Assembly: GCF_001042905.1 (NCBI RefSeq)
Contig: NZ_JYLB01000001.1
Span: 806,001 to 870,000, forward strand
Reading direction: 5' to 3'
DNA length: 64,000 nucleotides
Origin: Pseudomonas lini
Lineage (GTDB): Bacteria > Pseudomonadota > Gammaproteobacteria > Pseudomonadales > Pseudomonadaceae
The translations under genes and the position numbers were made by a program. This document shows positions 16,820 to 26,306 of the stretch, piece by piece (the first letter of the stretch is position 1; every line of letters starts with the position of its first letter). The notes under the pieces were generated by a model that worked only from the letters and a program-made list of their open reading frames with translations, searched no databases and was not told the origin of the DNA.

Positions 16820-17460
16820 CACCGTTCTCCTGTGAAGGGGCTGGACCCCGGCATTGAGAAACTGTCGCCACGATGGTCGGGCGCACTCGGCGAGGACGGC
16901 GTGATGCTAGAGGCCAACCCGGGCGACAGCTCGCCTCCGGGCGGCATCGACGTTTCATAAAGTCCTTGCGAGCCATCGCCAGTGAACGTGGCTGTGCTGC
17001 TCTGGGAAGCAAACTCACGGTCGGTTGTTGTCGGCAGGGTCGCCGTGCCTGCTTTCAGGAATCGTGACAAACCGAACCCCACCGCGATACTGCCGACAAT
17101 GAACAACCCCGGATTGTCGCGCGCCAGGTCAGCGCCATCGTGCAGAAGCTCTTCGGCACTTTTGCTGCGCAGTTTTCCCGCCAGGCTGCTCATGCTGTCG
17201 GCCATGTCTGCCAGGTAGTCGGACATCCCAAACGTATCGTTTGTCCTGATCTCGGAAACGACTGACTGGGCGCCTCTGGCCAATGCTTCAATCTGATCCG
17301 CTGCGGTATCGCGGTACTGGCCGAACTGCTCATCGGCCTGATGCCGTGCACCGCCTATCGCTTCGGTAACCTCCTCCTTTAAATGCTGAAAGTTTTGTTC
17401 GGAGCCTGCGGGATCCCGAGGGGCATCCGGTTGTCCGGTTCTGCTGTCTGGAATAGTCAT
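16819..17460 (-). CDS. Nutrient-deprivation-induced-type membrane protein
   Basis: 213 aa from ATG 17460 (ATG 17469 also possible; AAGG lies 12 or 3 bases upstream respectively). Seen: hydrophilic helical N-terminal half rich in Gln/Glu/Ala (possible coiled coil, about 25-110), one hydrophobic segment near 125-145 (GLFIVGSIAVGFGLSRFL), and a disordered Pro/Ser/Gly-rich C terminus. First gene of a three-gene overlapping operon with Holin-X and DUF3618 proteins. Family assignment rests on this layout; function unknown. Confidence 0.6.
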   Translation of the reverse strand: MTIPDSRTGQPDAPRDPAGSEQNFQHLKEEVTEAIGGARHQADEQFGQYRDTAADQIEALARGAQSVVSEIRTNDTFGMSDYLADMADSMSSLAGKLRSKSAEELLHDGADLARDNPGLFIVGSIAVGFGLSRFLKAGTATLPTTTDREFASQSSTATFTGDGSQGLYETSMPPGGELSPGLASSITPSSPSAPDHRGDSFSMPGSSPFTGER

Positions 17461-17565
17461 GTCATCCATCGCCTTCGTAATGAACACGTCAGGAAGTGAC
17501 CGCGGGGGTGTCCGCGGTGGTGCTTCATTGCAGATGACGAGGGGGGCTGGCGGGGAGTTCCAAGC

Positions 17566-17718
17566 AGATGATGAAGTGATCAAAAGCGCACTGCGGAACC
17601 GGGCACCCAATACACTGGCAAAGATTACCGGGGGAACTACAGCTTCTGGCAAAACGGCGACGTGATCTGTTTCCAGAAGCCAGGCTCAGGGGCAATGAGA
17701 CTCAAATCAGCGTCTTGA
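17566..17718 (+). pseudogene. Possible gene remnant (C-terminal fragment)
   Basis: An open plus-strand frame after a TGA reads KDYRGNYSFWQNGDVICFQK and ends MRLKSAS at TGA 17716-17718, abutting the convergent GGDEF stop. Composition (aromatic, Cys, Gly turns) resembles genuine protein, but there is no start codon or ribosome binding site, so at most it is the tail of a decayed gene. Family unknown. Confidence 0.25.
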
Positions 17719-19218
17719 TCACGCGACACTCAAGCGATTTCTACCCTGCGACTTTGCCGCGTAAAGTGCGCGGTCTGCCCGGTCGATCAGCGCCTTTTCA
17801 TCAGGGTCGCTATTGGCAATACACGTCGCCACTCCCAGGCTGACGGTCACGATACCGAACGGGCTCGACAGGTGCGCAAGTCGCTCGGCAGCGATATCCG
17901 ACAGGATCGCTTCGGCAACCGTGCGAGCTCCTGATTCGTCCGTATTGGGCATCACAACGGCGATTTCTTCTCCGCCATAGCGAGCAGTCATGTCACCTGG
18001 GCGACGTACGCAGTGCTTAATCGCCTGGCAGATGACGCGCAGGCATTCGTCTCCGGCGAGATGTCCGTAGTGATCGTTGTAGCGTTTGAAAAAATCCACA
18101 TCGATCAGAATCAGTGACAAAGGGCTTCCCAGTCGCTTGGCGCGTTTGAATTCGATATCCAGAAACTGATCGAAATGACGGCGGTTAGCGAGACCGGTGA
18201 GCTTGTCCTCGCTGGCGAGAATCTCCAGTGACTGGTTAAGCTCGATCAGCGCGGTCTGGGTGACAAGCAATTTGTTCTCCGCCCGAATCCGCCGGCTGAT
18301 GTGGGAAATCAACCTGCGCCCCAACGCGACCAAGAGTCCCAGCAGCACCAACACTACAGCGACAGATTGTTTTGTCTGACTCAACCACGCTTGCATCGCC
18401 TCGTCCTGCCCCACCGCTACCGTCGTCACGAAGGGATATTGGTCGCTTCTCTTGAACGCATAGAGGCGATGGGTACCATCGACTTTCGAAGCAAAGTCCA
18501 CGGTGCCTGATGAAGTGTTGCGCAGGTATTCGGAAAATATTGGCGCGTGAGACAGGTCGCGACCGATGTCTTCCACCTGAAATGGATACCTCACCAGCAG
18601 GCGCCCTTCGGATGAGGTCAGACTGATCGCGCCGAATTGCCCCACGTGAATGCTTCGATAAAGTTTGAGGAAATGCTCGAGGCTGATAGTCGCGGCGATC
18701 ACCCCGGCAAAACTTCCATCGGGATGATCGATGCGTCGACTGACCGAAATCACCCAAGCACATGTGGCTCGGCTGAGAATCGCCGGGCCGATAAATATGC
18801 CGCGATCCGGAACGTCGCGGTGATGCTGGAAGAACGCACGATCGGCGTTGTTACTATTGGGTAAAAACGGCCTGCTGGTCGAGAATATCCAGTCCCCCTG
18901 GGCGTCATACAGCACCACGCTATTCAATTGCGGGAGTGTATCCATCTCTTGCTCAATCAACATGTTCAGCCGTTCGAGCTGCTGCGGGCCGCTGCCGTCT
19001 TTCTCGATCCTTTCTGTCAGGCCCAGCAGTAGCACTTCACTTTGCTTGAAGGTGCCCTCGGTGTACGTGTTGAGTGCATGGGTCAGATTCAATGTGTCGG
19101 TTCTGATATCACTCAAGGTGTTCTGTCGGGCTGTCCATATCTGCCAGGCCGTCAGCAGCGCCACCGATACACACACCAGCAAGATCAGGAAAGTGGCAAG
19201 TCGTAGATCGCGTTTCAA
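17719..19218 (-). CDS. Cache-domain diguanylate cyclase (GGDEF)
   Basis: 499 aa. Seen: membrane helix at about 8-27, periplasmic double-Cache-like sensor domain 35-270, second helix 283-303, linker helix, and GGDEF domain 335-497. Active site is GGEEI (415-419), and an allosteric I-site RPGD (406-409) lies exactly five residues before it, so product inhibition by c-di-GMP is expected. Function: synthesises c-di-GMP from two GTP at the inner membrane in response to a periplasmic small-molecule ligand (unknown). No EAL domain. Confidence 0.9.
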   Translation of the reverse strand: MKRDLRLATFLILLVCVSVALLTAWQIWTARQNTLSDIRTDTLNLTHALNTYTEGTFKQSEVLLLGLTERIEKDGSGPQQLERLNMLIEQEMDTLPQLNSVVLYDAQGDWIFSTSRPFLPNSNNADRAFFQHHRDVPDRGIFIGPAILSRATCAWVISVSRRIDHPDGSFAGVIAATISLEHFLKLYRSIHVGQFGAISLTSSEGRLLVRYPFQVEDIGRDLSHAPIFSEYLRNTSSGTVDFASKVDGTHRLYAFKRSDQYPFVTTVAVGQDEAMQAWLSQTKQSVAVVLVLLGLLVALGRRLISHISRRIRAENKLLVTQTALIELNQSLEILASEDKLTGLANRRHFDQFLDIEFKRAKRLGSPLSLILIDVDFFKRYNDHYGHLAGDECLRVICQAIKHCVRRPGDMTARYGGEEIAVVMPNTDESGARTVAEAILSDIAAERLAHLSSPFGIVTVSLGVATCIANSDPDEKALIDRADRALYAAKSQGRNRLSVA

Positions 19219-19305
19219 GGGAGTACCGGGTGGTTGAATACACTTGTGTCAAAGGCTTGCGCATTATAGAGGGCTTTCGCACGGCACTGCTGATGCATGG
19301 AAAGG

Positions 19306-20232
19306 TCAGACCTGACGAATGTCGCCTTGCGCCGGGAATGCCTCCGCCCTCAGCTTCTCCATCACCAGCTCAATGAACGCCGATACCGCCAACGGCAGAT
19401 GCTGTCGGCTGGGGTAAAGCACGTGCAGGCCAAAGCCGGCGCGCTGGTACTGTGGCAGCACCCGTACCAGTCGCCCCGCCAGAAGATCGAGCCTGGCAAT
19501 CGTCGGCGGTAACAGCGCGATGCCCAGACCGGCCACTGTAGCCTTGCGAAGCGCCTGAGCCGTGTTGCCGTTAAAACGGCTGGCGATTTGCACCTCTTCC
19601 TCCACGCCATCTGGCCGGCCAAGACGCCAAGTGGTTAAACCACTGGGGTGGCCGAAGCTCACGCAATCGTGATTCACCAGATCCTGCAGCGTACCGGGCA
19701 TACCGCGCGCAGCAATGTAGGCAGGACTCGCCACCAGCCCCTCGCTGCCTGCGCCGAAGAGCTGACGCCCGACGTAGCCTGAGTCTTGCAGAGGGCCACC
19801 GCGAAACGCGACATCGATCCGCTCGGCGATCAAATCGGCACGGGCATCACTGAGCACGAAATCAAGCCGCACCCGAGGATAAGCAGCGAGAAAATCGGCC
19901 ACCCATTCCATCGGGAAGAAGTCGAAGAAGTCCGCCGTCGCCGCAACACGCACCAAGCCGCTGGGTTCCTGGCTGCCCGTCATTAACTCATGCCCGGCCT
20001 CGATCAGCCCGTCCACCGCACCCACACAACGCTCGTGAAAAGCCTGCCCGGCATAGGTGAGTGTCAGCTTGCGCGTGGAGCGTTGCAGCAGCCGGGTATC
20101 GAGTTGCGTCTCGAGCTGCTGGACACGCCGGCTTACGGTGTTGGGCGGCATGCCCAGCCGCCGCGCCGCTTCGGCAAAGCTGCCGCTGCGGACCACTTGG
20201 ACAAACAAGGCAATGTCATTCAAGTCGAGCAT
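19306..20232 (-). CDS. LysR family transcriptional regulator
   Basis: 308 aa from ATG 20232 (MLDLNDIALFVQVVRSGSFA, the canonical LysR N terminus). Seen: winged HTH at 1-62 (AARRLGMPPNTVSRRVQQLE) and substrate-binding-like effector domain about 90-290. Divergent from doxX-pirin with a 141-bp gap, so it most likely regulates those genes. Effector unknown. Confidence 0.86.
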   Translation of the reverse strand: MLDLNDIALFVQVVRSGSFAEAARRLGMPPNTVSRRVQQLETQLDTRLLQRSTRKLTLTYAGQAFHERCVGAVDGLIEAGHELMTGSQEPSGLVRVAATADFFDFFPMEWVADFLAAYPRVRLDFVLSDARADLIAERIDVAFRGGPLQDSGYVGRQLFGAGSEGLVASPAYIAARGMPGTLQDLVNHDCVSFGHPSGLTTWRLGRPDGVEEEVQIASRFNGNTAQALRKATVAGLGIALLPPTIARLDLLAGRLVRVLPQYQRAGFGLHVLYPSRQHLPLAVSAFIELVMEKLRAEAFPAQGDIRQV

Positions 20233-20373
20233 AAAGCGATAATTCCAGCAAAAAATGGACGAGCCCAATCCAATTGTGCCATCTAATCAATCAATCCGGA
20301 CACGCTTATCCTCCTTGCATCGTTGCAGTTAGCCCTTTAACTGCGCAAACCACAGGCAAGGACATCGTTTTCC

Positions 20374-20757
20374 ATGACTAATACTTCATCCCTCTCCCCT
20401 ATTCAGAAACGCATCCTTTGGGGCGTTCGCATTTTTCTGGCCTTGACGTTCGCCGCGGCCGGCATCGCCAAACTGGCCGGCGTGCCGCAAATGATCCAGG
20501 TGTTCGACGCGGTCGGTGTTGGTCAATGGTTCCGCTACCTGACCGGCACCATTGAGGTGGTTGGCGCTGTATTGCTGCTGGTCCCTGTCACGGGCTTTTA
20601 CGCGGGGTTGCTGCTGACGGCGACCATGGCTGGTGCCTTGGTCACGCATCTCTTCGTGATTGGCGGCAATCCCGCCCCTGCCCTGGTGCTGCTGGCGATG
20701 TCTGCCTTCGTGACTTGGCGTCAGAAGCCCGCAGCCTGGCTCGGTGCAGCGAGCTGA
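20374..20757 (+). CDS. DoxX family membrane protein
   Basis: 127 aa with four predicted membrane helices (about 13-33, 45-65, 70-92, 97-117), the DoxX size and layout. Inner-membrane protein of poorly defined redox role. 41 bp before the pirin gene and co-directional with it; both are divergent from a LysR regulator. Confidence 0.83.
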   Translation: MTNTSSLSPIQKRILWGVRIFLALTFAAAGIAKLAGVPQMIQVFDAVGVGQWFRYLTGTIEVVGAVLLLVPVTGFYAGLLLTATMAGALVTHLFVIGGNPAPALVLLAMSAFVTWRQKPAAWLGAAS

Positions 20758-20798
20758 ACCATGGGAACAGCGGCCGACTCAAGACTTGAGGAAAATCT

Positions 20799-21683
20799 AT
20801 GAACAGCATCGTCGCAACGCAGACTCGCACCATCGTCCACCTCACATCCGGCAGCACTCACGGGCCGATCACGCGGCTGATGAGCCCTGGCGACTTGGGC
20901 CAGTTGTTGAAGCCTTTTGTGTTTCTTGATCTCTTCGGCTTCAAGCCTATAGGTGGGCAGAAAGGTTTCGGCATGCACCCGCACTCAGGGATCGCAACGC
21001 TGACCTACATGATTGAAGGCGGCGTGGCATACGAAGACACCACGGGCAAAACCGGCATGCTGCCCACTGGAGGTGTGGAGTGGATGAGTGCCGGTAATGG
21101 CGTGTGGCATGACGCTACACCGGTCAGTGACGGCTCAATATTGGGCTTCCAGCTCTGGGTCGCCCTGCCCGCTTCGCACGAAAACTCTCCGGCGGAAAGT
21201 CTCTACCTGGCGCCCTCACAGATCCCGCAAGAAGGCCCGGTGCGTGTGCTGCTCGGACGTTACGGCGACGCGAAAAGTGCTATTGCGGCACCTGCCGACA
21301 TGAACTACCTCGTGGTGCGCTTGAAAGATGGAGAACAATGGCGCTACACCCCTCCCCCTGGCCACAACGTGGCGTGGCTGGCGGTTAATGCCGGTCGGCT
21401 GGATGTGGGTGGTCCGGTCGATGCTGGCGAACTGGCGGTGTTCGAGGAGTCAGACCAAGCCATCGACTTCGTGGCGCGCGGCGACACCTCTTTCGTGCTG
21501 GGCTCGGCGGTGAAGCACCCGCACGATTTGGTGCTGGGCAGTTATTCGGTACACACCAGCAGAGCGGCGCTGGTTCAGGGTGAGGCTGAAATTCAGCGCA
21601 TCGGCGCGCGTTTACGCCATGAGGGGCGGCTGCCCTGGCATTTGCTGAATGCCATCTCCGCATCTTCAGTAAAAACCTGCTAA
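20799..21683 (+). CDS. Pirin family protein
   Basis: 294 aa. Seen: two-cupin pirin fold with FGMHPHSGIATLTYMIEG supplying the first two metal-ligand His. The second conserved motif reads SAGNGVWHDATP: the third His is present, but the Glu that follows two residues later in quercetinase-type pirins is Ala here. Metal binding is therefore probably altered, and quercetin dioxygenase activity is doubtful. Cytoplasmic. Follows doxX under the same likely LysR control. Confidence 0.87.
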   Translation: MNSIVATQTRTIVHLTSGSTHGPITRLMSPGDLGQLLKPFVFLDLFGFKPIGGQKGFGMHPHSGIATLTYMIEGGVAYEDTTGKTGMLPTGGVEWMSAGNGVWHDATPVSDGSILGFQLWVALPASHENSPAESLYLAPSQIPQEGPVRVLLGRYGDAKSAIAAPADMNYLVVRLKDGEQWRYTPPPGHNVAWLAVNAGRLDVGGPVDAGELAVFEESDQAIDFVARGDTSFVLGSAVKHPHDLVLGSYSVHTSRAALVQGEAEIQRIGARLRHEGRLPWHLLNAISASSVKTC

Positions 21684-21690
21684 GTTGTAC

Positions 21691-21724
21691 GACGACAGAT
21701 GAGATGCACAACTCATCTGTCGTC
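21691..21724 (+). terminator. Hairpin terminator after pirin
   Basis: GACGACAGATGAG (21691-21703) pairs perfectly with CTCATCTGTCGTC (21712-21724), a 13-bp stem, starting 7 bp after the pirin stop. Only a weak T stretch follows, so termination strength is uncertain. Confidence 0.6.
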
Positions 21725-21753
21725 CTTGCACCCATAACAACAAGGTATCACCC

Positions 21754-22185
21754 ATGAAAAAAGTGAAACTGCTTATCGGTTTTTTATGCCTGTTCAGCGG
21801 CTACGTGGCGGCCGCCCCTTCACCGGGCGAGAAGGATGTTGCCGCAGCGGTAGACCATCTAACTCAAGCCATGCTGAACAAGAACGTTCTCCAGCTGCAA
21901 GCGCTGACCGCCGAGAACCTCACCTATGGGCATTCCAGCGGAAAAATCCAGGGTAAGAAAGAATTCATTGCCGACATCAAAACCGGCAAAAGCGCATTTA
22001 AAACGCTAGAGATGCAGAACCAGACAATCACCGTCTCGGGTGATGTGGCGTTGGTCCGCCATCATTTTTCGGCGCAGGCCATCAAGGGCACCGAGATCGT
22101 TCCCACGGAAATCGAGAACTTCCAGATCTGGCAAAAACAGAAAGGCAAATGGCTACTGGTAGGACGACAAGCGTTCCGTTTCTGA
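21754..22185 (+). CDS. Secreted NTF2-like (DUF4440-type) protein
   Basis: 143 aa. Seen: N-terminal signal peptide (MKKVKLLIGFLCLFSGYVAA, cleavage expected near residue 21) followed by an NTF2/SnoaL-like fold with VDHLTQAMLNKNVLQLQAL and a C-terminal strand FQIWQKQKGKWLLVGRQ. Likely periplasmic. The family includes ligand-binding and small enzyme domains; no catalytic residues can be assigned, so function is unknown. Confidence 0.75.
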   Translation: MKKVKLLIGFLCLFSGYVAAAPSPGEKDVAAAVDHLTQAMLNKNVLQLQALTAENLTYGHSSGKIQGKKEFIADIKTGKSAFKTLEMQNQTITVSGDVALVRHHFSAQAIKGTEIVPTEIENFQIWQKQKGKWLLVGRQAFRF

Positions 22186-22230
22186 ATTCTGCTTGGCAAG
22201 GCAGTCAATAGGCGTTGGCTGCTTTAAAAG

Positions 22231-22407
22231 ATCGCAGCCTTCGGCAGCTCCTACGGATATGCGTACGACTTTGACTCCTCGGGTGTACCCGGTCGGCGTA
22301 GGAGCTGCCGAAGGCTGCGGTCTTGAGGCCCCATCGCGAGCAGGCTCCCACATTTGGCCGCGTTCTCAGGGTGGATACGGTTCAGTGTGGGAGCGGGCTT
22401 GCTCGCG
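22231..22407. repeat. Two REP-type inverted repeat doublets
   Basis: First pair: 22231-22254 (GATCGCAGCCTTCGGCAGCT type) against 22298-22321, 24 bp with one mismatch. Second pair: 22334-22352 against 22386-22407, of the GTGGGAGC...GCTCGCGA type. These fill the 243-bp gap after the NTF2-like gene. The first family recurs at 62192-62274 and the second at 26185-26278, so both are multicopy in this genome. Confidence 0.85.
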
Positions 22408-22428
22408 AAGGCGTCCGTCGCTACACCG

Positions 22429-22731
22429 CTAAACAGCAGTCTTGAACCCCTCCTCCCGCTGCAACGCCCGAGCCTGAATTACATCCAGTATTGCGCAACC
22501 TTCGCGCATCAGCAGATGCACCGCACGGGTGATGCGGGTCAGGTCGCAGTCGGAAATACCTGTGAGGTTGAGGCTGGACAAGGTGTCGGTCAAATCGCGA
22601 ACCACGGTGAAGCGGTGCATGGCGCAGGCGGCCATGTCACTGAGCTCTTTGTGGGTGTTGATGAAGAGCACCGGGTTATCGGCGTCGTAGGTGTCGATGG
22701 GGAGGTAGCGTGGCATGACTTGATCGAACAT
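22429..22731 (-). CDS. Hypothetical protein, 100 aa
   Basis: GGAG lies eight bases before ATG 22731. Seen: a soluble, mostly helical protein without signal peptide or membrane segment; the C-terminal half (CDLTRITRAVHLLMREGCAI) looks like a helical bundle of the sort common in small Pseudomonas-specific proteins. Flanked by repeats on both sides and isolated from other genes. Family not recognised. Confidence 0.6.
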   Translation of the reverse strand: MFDQVMPRYLPIDTYDADNPVLFINTHKELSDMAACAMHRFTVVRDLTDTLSSLNLTGISDCDLTRITRAVHLLMREGCAILDVIQARALQREEGFKTAV

Positions 22732-22884
22732 TGAGGTAGCTCCTGATTAATGAGTTTTCCTGGTAATCGACCGGCCAAGATCGTCGCGGAATCTGTCGCG
22801 AGCCGGAACTATAAAGGGCCGTCTTGGAGCGCCGCAACGAGAGACTCTGTCAGAAACTTCCGAAAATTTTGTGGGTTACTCAAT

Positions 22885-22995
22885 GATCGTTCCCACGCTC
22901 TGCGTGGGAATGCAGCCCGGGACGCTCTGCGTCCCTTCCAGAGTCGAACGCGGAGCGTCCGTTGAGGCATTCCCACGCGGAGCATGGGAACGATC
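22885..22995. repeat. Long inverted repeat in gap 22732-23058
   Basis: GATCGTTCCCACGCTCTGCG... (22885-22913) pairs with 22967-22995 (29 bp, 2 mismatches), with internal smaller palindromes (CCCACGC/GCGTGGG and GACGC/GCGTC). Known: this 'GTTCCCACGCTCTGCGTGGG' type is a widespread Pseudomonas intergenic repeat. It lies 64 bp downstream of tctA and could terminate the tct operon. Nothing else is seen in the 327-bp gap. Confidence 0.85.
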
Positions 22996-23058
22996 TACAT
23001 GGGGATTCTTGAGCCATGCTCCCAGGGCAAAGCATCATCAAACCAGCTCGCGAAGCGC

Positions 23059-24567
23059 TCAATCATCCTCATGCAATTTGATGCCGCGCTTATGCAGCAA
23101 ATACGGAACCAGCAGCACCAACAGCGTCAGCACCAGGACCGACGCCGCAATCGGTTGCGTCACAAATATCATCCAGTCGCCCTGGCTGATGGATAAGGCG
23201 TTGCGCAGTTGTTTTTCCGCCATCGGGCCCAGCAGCATGCCGACGATCACCGGGGCGACGGGGAAATCGAAACGCCGCATCAACACCCCGGCCCAGCCGA
23301 TGGCCAGCATCAGAAACAGGTCGAAGGTTGAGTGGCGCATGCCGTACACGCCGATGGTGGCGAACACCAGAATGCCGGCGTTCAGGTACGGTCGTGGAAT
23401 CTGCAAGAGTTTGACCCACAGCCCCACCAACGGCAGGTTCAACACCAGCAGGATGGCGTTGCCGATGTACAGCGAAGCCACCAGCGTCCAGACCAGTTCG
23501 CCCGAAGTCTGGAACAACAGCGGCCCCGGTTGCAGGTTGTAGTTCTGGAACGCGGCCAACAGGATCGCCGCCGTGGCGGAGGTCGGTATGCCCAGGGTCA
23601 GCAACGGCACCAGCGAACCGGTGGCGCTGGCGTTGTTGGCCGCCTCCGGCCCGGCGACACCCTCGATGGCGCCCTCGCCTTTGCTGGCCGCGAACTCTTT
23701 CGGGTACTTGCTGAGTTTTCGTTCAGTCGAATAAGACAGGAACGTCGGAATTTCCGCGCCACCGGCCGGAATCGAGCCAAAGGGAAAACCGATCAGAGTT
23801 CCCCGTAACCAGGCGGGAACCGAGCGTTTCCAGTCGGCCCGGGTCATCCATAACGAGGTCAAACGGTGTCGGGCGGACGTTTCTTCCTTTTGGTAAAGCA
23901 CGCTGTACAAGGCTTCACCGACGGCAAACAATCCCACCGCGACGAGTACCACTTCGATGCCATCGACCAGTTCGGGCACCTCCATGGTGTAGCGGGCAAT
24001 GCCCGAGGTCGAGTCCAAGCCGATCAAGCCGATGGTCAGCCCGATGCCCAACGAGGCGAAGCCGCGCAGCATCGACGCACCGAGCACCGCCGACACCGTG
24101 GTGAAGGCCAGTACCAGAATCGCGAAATACTCCGCCGGCCCGAACTTCAGCGCCAACGTCGCAACAAGGGGGGCGAACAAGGTCAGCAAAATTGTCGCGA
24201 TGGTGCCGGCCACAAATGAACCTATCGCCGCTGTCGCCAACGCCGGGCCTGCCCGTCCGTTGCGGGCCATGAGGTTGCCTTCCAGGGCCGTGACCATGGA
24301 GGACGACTCCCCGGGCGTGTTGAGCAGAATCGAGGTGGTGGAGCCGCCAAACTGAGCGCCGTAATAGATACCGGCAAACATGATCAGCGCGCCGGTAGGA
24401 TCGACCTTGGCGGTAATCGGCAGCAGCAAGGCGACGGTCAGCGCCGGGCCGATTCCCGGCAAAACACCGATCGCGGTGCCCAGCAGACAGCCAATAAAAC
24501 CCCACATCAGATTGATCGGCGCCAACGCGGCACCGAAGCCGGTTGCCAGACTCGAGAGAATGTCCAC
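23059..24567 (-). CDS. tctA: Tripartite tricarboxylate transporter, large permease TctA
   Basis: 502 aa, about 11-12 membrane helices. Seen: TctA signatures [15 protein letters not shown] near the N terminus, [19 protein letters not shown], and [16 protein letters not shown]. Function: large inner-membrane subunit of a TTT-type secondary transporter that imports citrate or other carboxylates using a periplasmic binding protein. Last gene of tctCBA, 24 bp after tctB. No TctDE two-component pair is adjacent, so regulation is not evident. Confidence 0.93.
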   Translation of the reverse strand: MDILSSLATGFGAALAPINLMWGFIGCLLGTAIGVLPGIGPALTVALLLPITAKVDPTGALIMFAGIYYGAQFGGSTTSILLNTPGESSSMVTALEGNLMARNGRAGPALATAAIGSFVAGTIATILLTLFAPLVATLALKFGPAEYFAILVLAFTTVSAVLGASMLRGFASLGIGLTIGLIGLDSTSGIARYTMEVPELVDGIEVVLVAVGLFAVGEALYSVLYQKEETSARHRLTSLWMTRADWKRSVPAWLRGTLIGFPFGSIPAGGAEIPTFLSYSTERKLSKYPKEFAASKGEGAIEGVAGPEAANNASATGSLVPLLTLGIPTSATAAILLAAFQNYNLQPGPLLFQTSGELVWTLVASLYIGNAILLVLNLPLVGLWVKLLQIPRPYLNAGILVFATIGVYGMRHSTFDLFLMLAIGWAGVLMRRFDFPVAPVIVGMLLGPMAEKQLRNALSISQGDWMIFVTQPIAASVLVLTLLVLLVPYLLHKRGIKLHEDD

Positions 24568-24591
24568 CTTGTCGACCTCCTTCGGCCCGGA

Positions 24592-25062
24592 TCAGATCCA
24601 GGCGTTGACCAGGGGCGGAAGGGAAACCCCTAGCCCGGCGGTGAAAAGCCAGTAAATCGGCAGCGTCAACGCGATGCCTATGGCTAGGTCCCGCACCGGG
24701 CTGCGACTGCCAAAACCCCTTGCCGAACAGGCAAACAGCAATGAGGCGGCCAATACGAAACCGATGTAGGAAATGAGCAAGGCGACGCCCACCAGCCCCG
24801 CCGTGACCCAGGTTGCGCCGAGCTTGCCGCCGGGCTGAGCCTGGGTAGTCTCGTGATCGTCGGAAAGGTTGCGAAAACCACCGGTGAGCGCCTGATAGCA
24901 CATCAACAGACCGACGACGCCCAGAAACGCCGCGACGGCGTAGGGATAGACGTAGGCCGCCATGATGACGAAGCCCATCTCGGCAGGAAATCGCGAGGCG
25001 CCGAACGCCAATACCGCGCTGATGGCGACGATACCTAAACCAATCGCCAGTTGGGCCGGCAT
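24592..25062 (-). CDS. tctB: Tripartite tricarboxylate transporter, small permease TctB
   Basis: 156 aa from ATG 25062, preceded by GGAGAG; ATG 25083 is an alternative without a clear site. Seen: four hydrophobic helices, with a hydrophilic loop around 70-85, as in TctB. Works with TctA in the inner membrane. Between tctC (22 bp) and tctA. Confidence 0.85.
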   Translation of the reverse strand: MPAQLAIGLGIVAISAVLAFGASRFPAEMGFVIMAAYVYPYAVAAFLGVVGLLMCYQALTGGFRNLSDDHETTQAQPGGKLGATWVTAGLVGVALLISYIGFVLAASLLFACSARGFGSRSPVRDLAIGIALTLPIYWLFTAGLGVSLPPLVNAWI

Positions 25063-25084
25063 GACTCTCCAGCGCCCGGCCATC

Positions 25085-26050
25085 TCAAAGCAGCCCGACC
25101 TTGACCAGCATCGCGCGCAGGCGCCCATGTTCTTCTTCGACGAATTTGCCGAAGTCATCCCCGGTCAGAATGCTTGGTGACCATGCATTGGTTTTTACGT
25201 TTTCTTGCCAGACAGTGCTTTTGGTCGCGGTCAGGACGGCTTCGGTCAGTTCTTTGCGCTGTTCAGGCGTCAGGCCCGCCGCGCCGTAAACGCCACGCCA
25301 GTTGCCGATTGTCACGTCATAGCCACTTTCTTTGAGAGTCGGTGCATCGATGCCTTCAACGCGGCTGGGCGCGCCGATGGCGAGTAAGCGGAACTGCTTG
25401 GATTGCACGTATTTGGCCAGCTCGGCGTAGCCGCCGGTGATTACCGTGATGTGGCCACCCAGCGTTGCGGCAACGACTTCGCCGCCACCCGCGAAGGCGA
25501 CGTAATTCACCTTATTGACGGGGACGTCCATTTTGCTCGCCAGTTCGGCGATGCCAATGTGATCGATCGACCCCTTGGAGCCGCCACCAAACTTGATGCT
25601 GGACGGGTTGGCTTTGAAGTCTTTGATCAAGTCGTCCAGGGTTTTGTACGGGGAGTCGTCACGCACGGCAATCACGTTGTATTCGGTGAACAGCCGGGCG
25701 ATCGGCGTCACGTCCTTCAAGGTGATTTGCGGTTTGTTCTGCTCGATGGCCGCGACCATGATCGCGCCGACCACGATCAAAGCATTCGGGTCGCCCTTGG
25801 TGCCGTTGGCAAATTGCGCCAACCCCAGGGTGCCGCCCGCGCCGCCCTTGTTCTCAAAGGTGACGGACTTTGCCGTTTTGGCCTCGACCATGGCTTTGCC
25901 CAAGACGCGTGCGGTCTGGTCATAACCACCACCGACCGAGCCCGGGGCCATGAACTTGACGGTGTCCAGCGCAAAAACCGGTGATGCGAGCGCGGCGGCG
26001 GTAACTAAAACGGCGAGGTTGCTGCTGAATCGACGGGCCAATGCAAACAT
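25085..26050 (-). CDS. tctC: Tricarboxylate-binding periplasmic protein TctC (BUG family)
   Basis: 321 aa. Seen: signal peptide (about 1-27, ending near ASPVFA), then the BUG/TctC fold with VKFMAPGSVGGGYDQTARVL and GGAGGTLGLAQ near the N terminus. Function: binds a di- or tricarboxylate in the periplasm and delivers it to TctAB. First gene of the operon; a REP doublet and selC lie upstream. Ligand cannot be read from sequence. Confidence 0.92.
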   Translation of the reverse strand: MFALARRFSSNLAVLVTAAALASPVFALDTVKFMAPGSVGGGYDQTARVLGKAMVEAKTAKSVTFENKGGAGGTLGLAQFANGTKGDPNALIVVGAIMVAAIEQNKPQITLKDVTPIARLFTEYNVIAVRDDSPYKTLDDLIKDFKANPSSIKFGGGSKGSIDHIGIAELASKMDVPVNKVNYVAFAGGGEVVAATLGGHITVITGGYAELAKYVQSKQFRLLAIGAPSRVEGIDAPTLKESGYDVTIGNWRGVYGAAGLTPEQRKELTEAVLTATKSTVWQENVKTNAWSPSILTGDDFGKFVEEEHGRLRAMLVKVGLL

Positions 26051-26184
26051 GAGTCGTCTCCGGATAGCTGTTCTTGTTGTTTTCGATCAGGGAAGAGCCC
26101 CTGTTCGTTGAACATGCGTCTGGGAATAAGCGTAGGTCATAGTTGTGTTTGTTGGTGTGTTTTCCCTGATGACAGTCAGCGGAA

Positions 26185-26278
26185 CCTGTGGGAGCGGGCT
26201 TGCTCGCGAAAGCGGTGTGTCAGGCGACATCAATGTTGACTGTGCCGCCGTCTTCGCGAGCAAGCCCGCTCCCACAGG
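26185..26278. repeat. REP doublet between tctC and selC
   Basis: 26185-26210 (CCTGTGGGAGCGGGCTTGCT then CGCGAA) and 26253-26278 form a perfect 26-bp inverted repeat around a 42-bp loop. It follows the 3' end of selC on the minus strand and could terminate or protect the sel transcript. Confidence 0.9.
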
Positions 26279-26306
26279 GATTGCATTGCCTGTACCTATG
26301 TCTAAA

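Noticed and set aside
17678..17698. 20 of 21 match between 17678-17698 and 8113-8133 (AGCCAGGCTCAGGGG-AATGA)
   Set aside because: Too short, no extended similarity on either side, and no inverted ends; could be chance or a tiny shared relic.
22231..22407. Clustered repeats as a possible CRISPR array
   Set aside because: The units are inverted pairs with irregular spacing rather than direct repeats with uniform spacers, and no cas genes are present.
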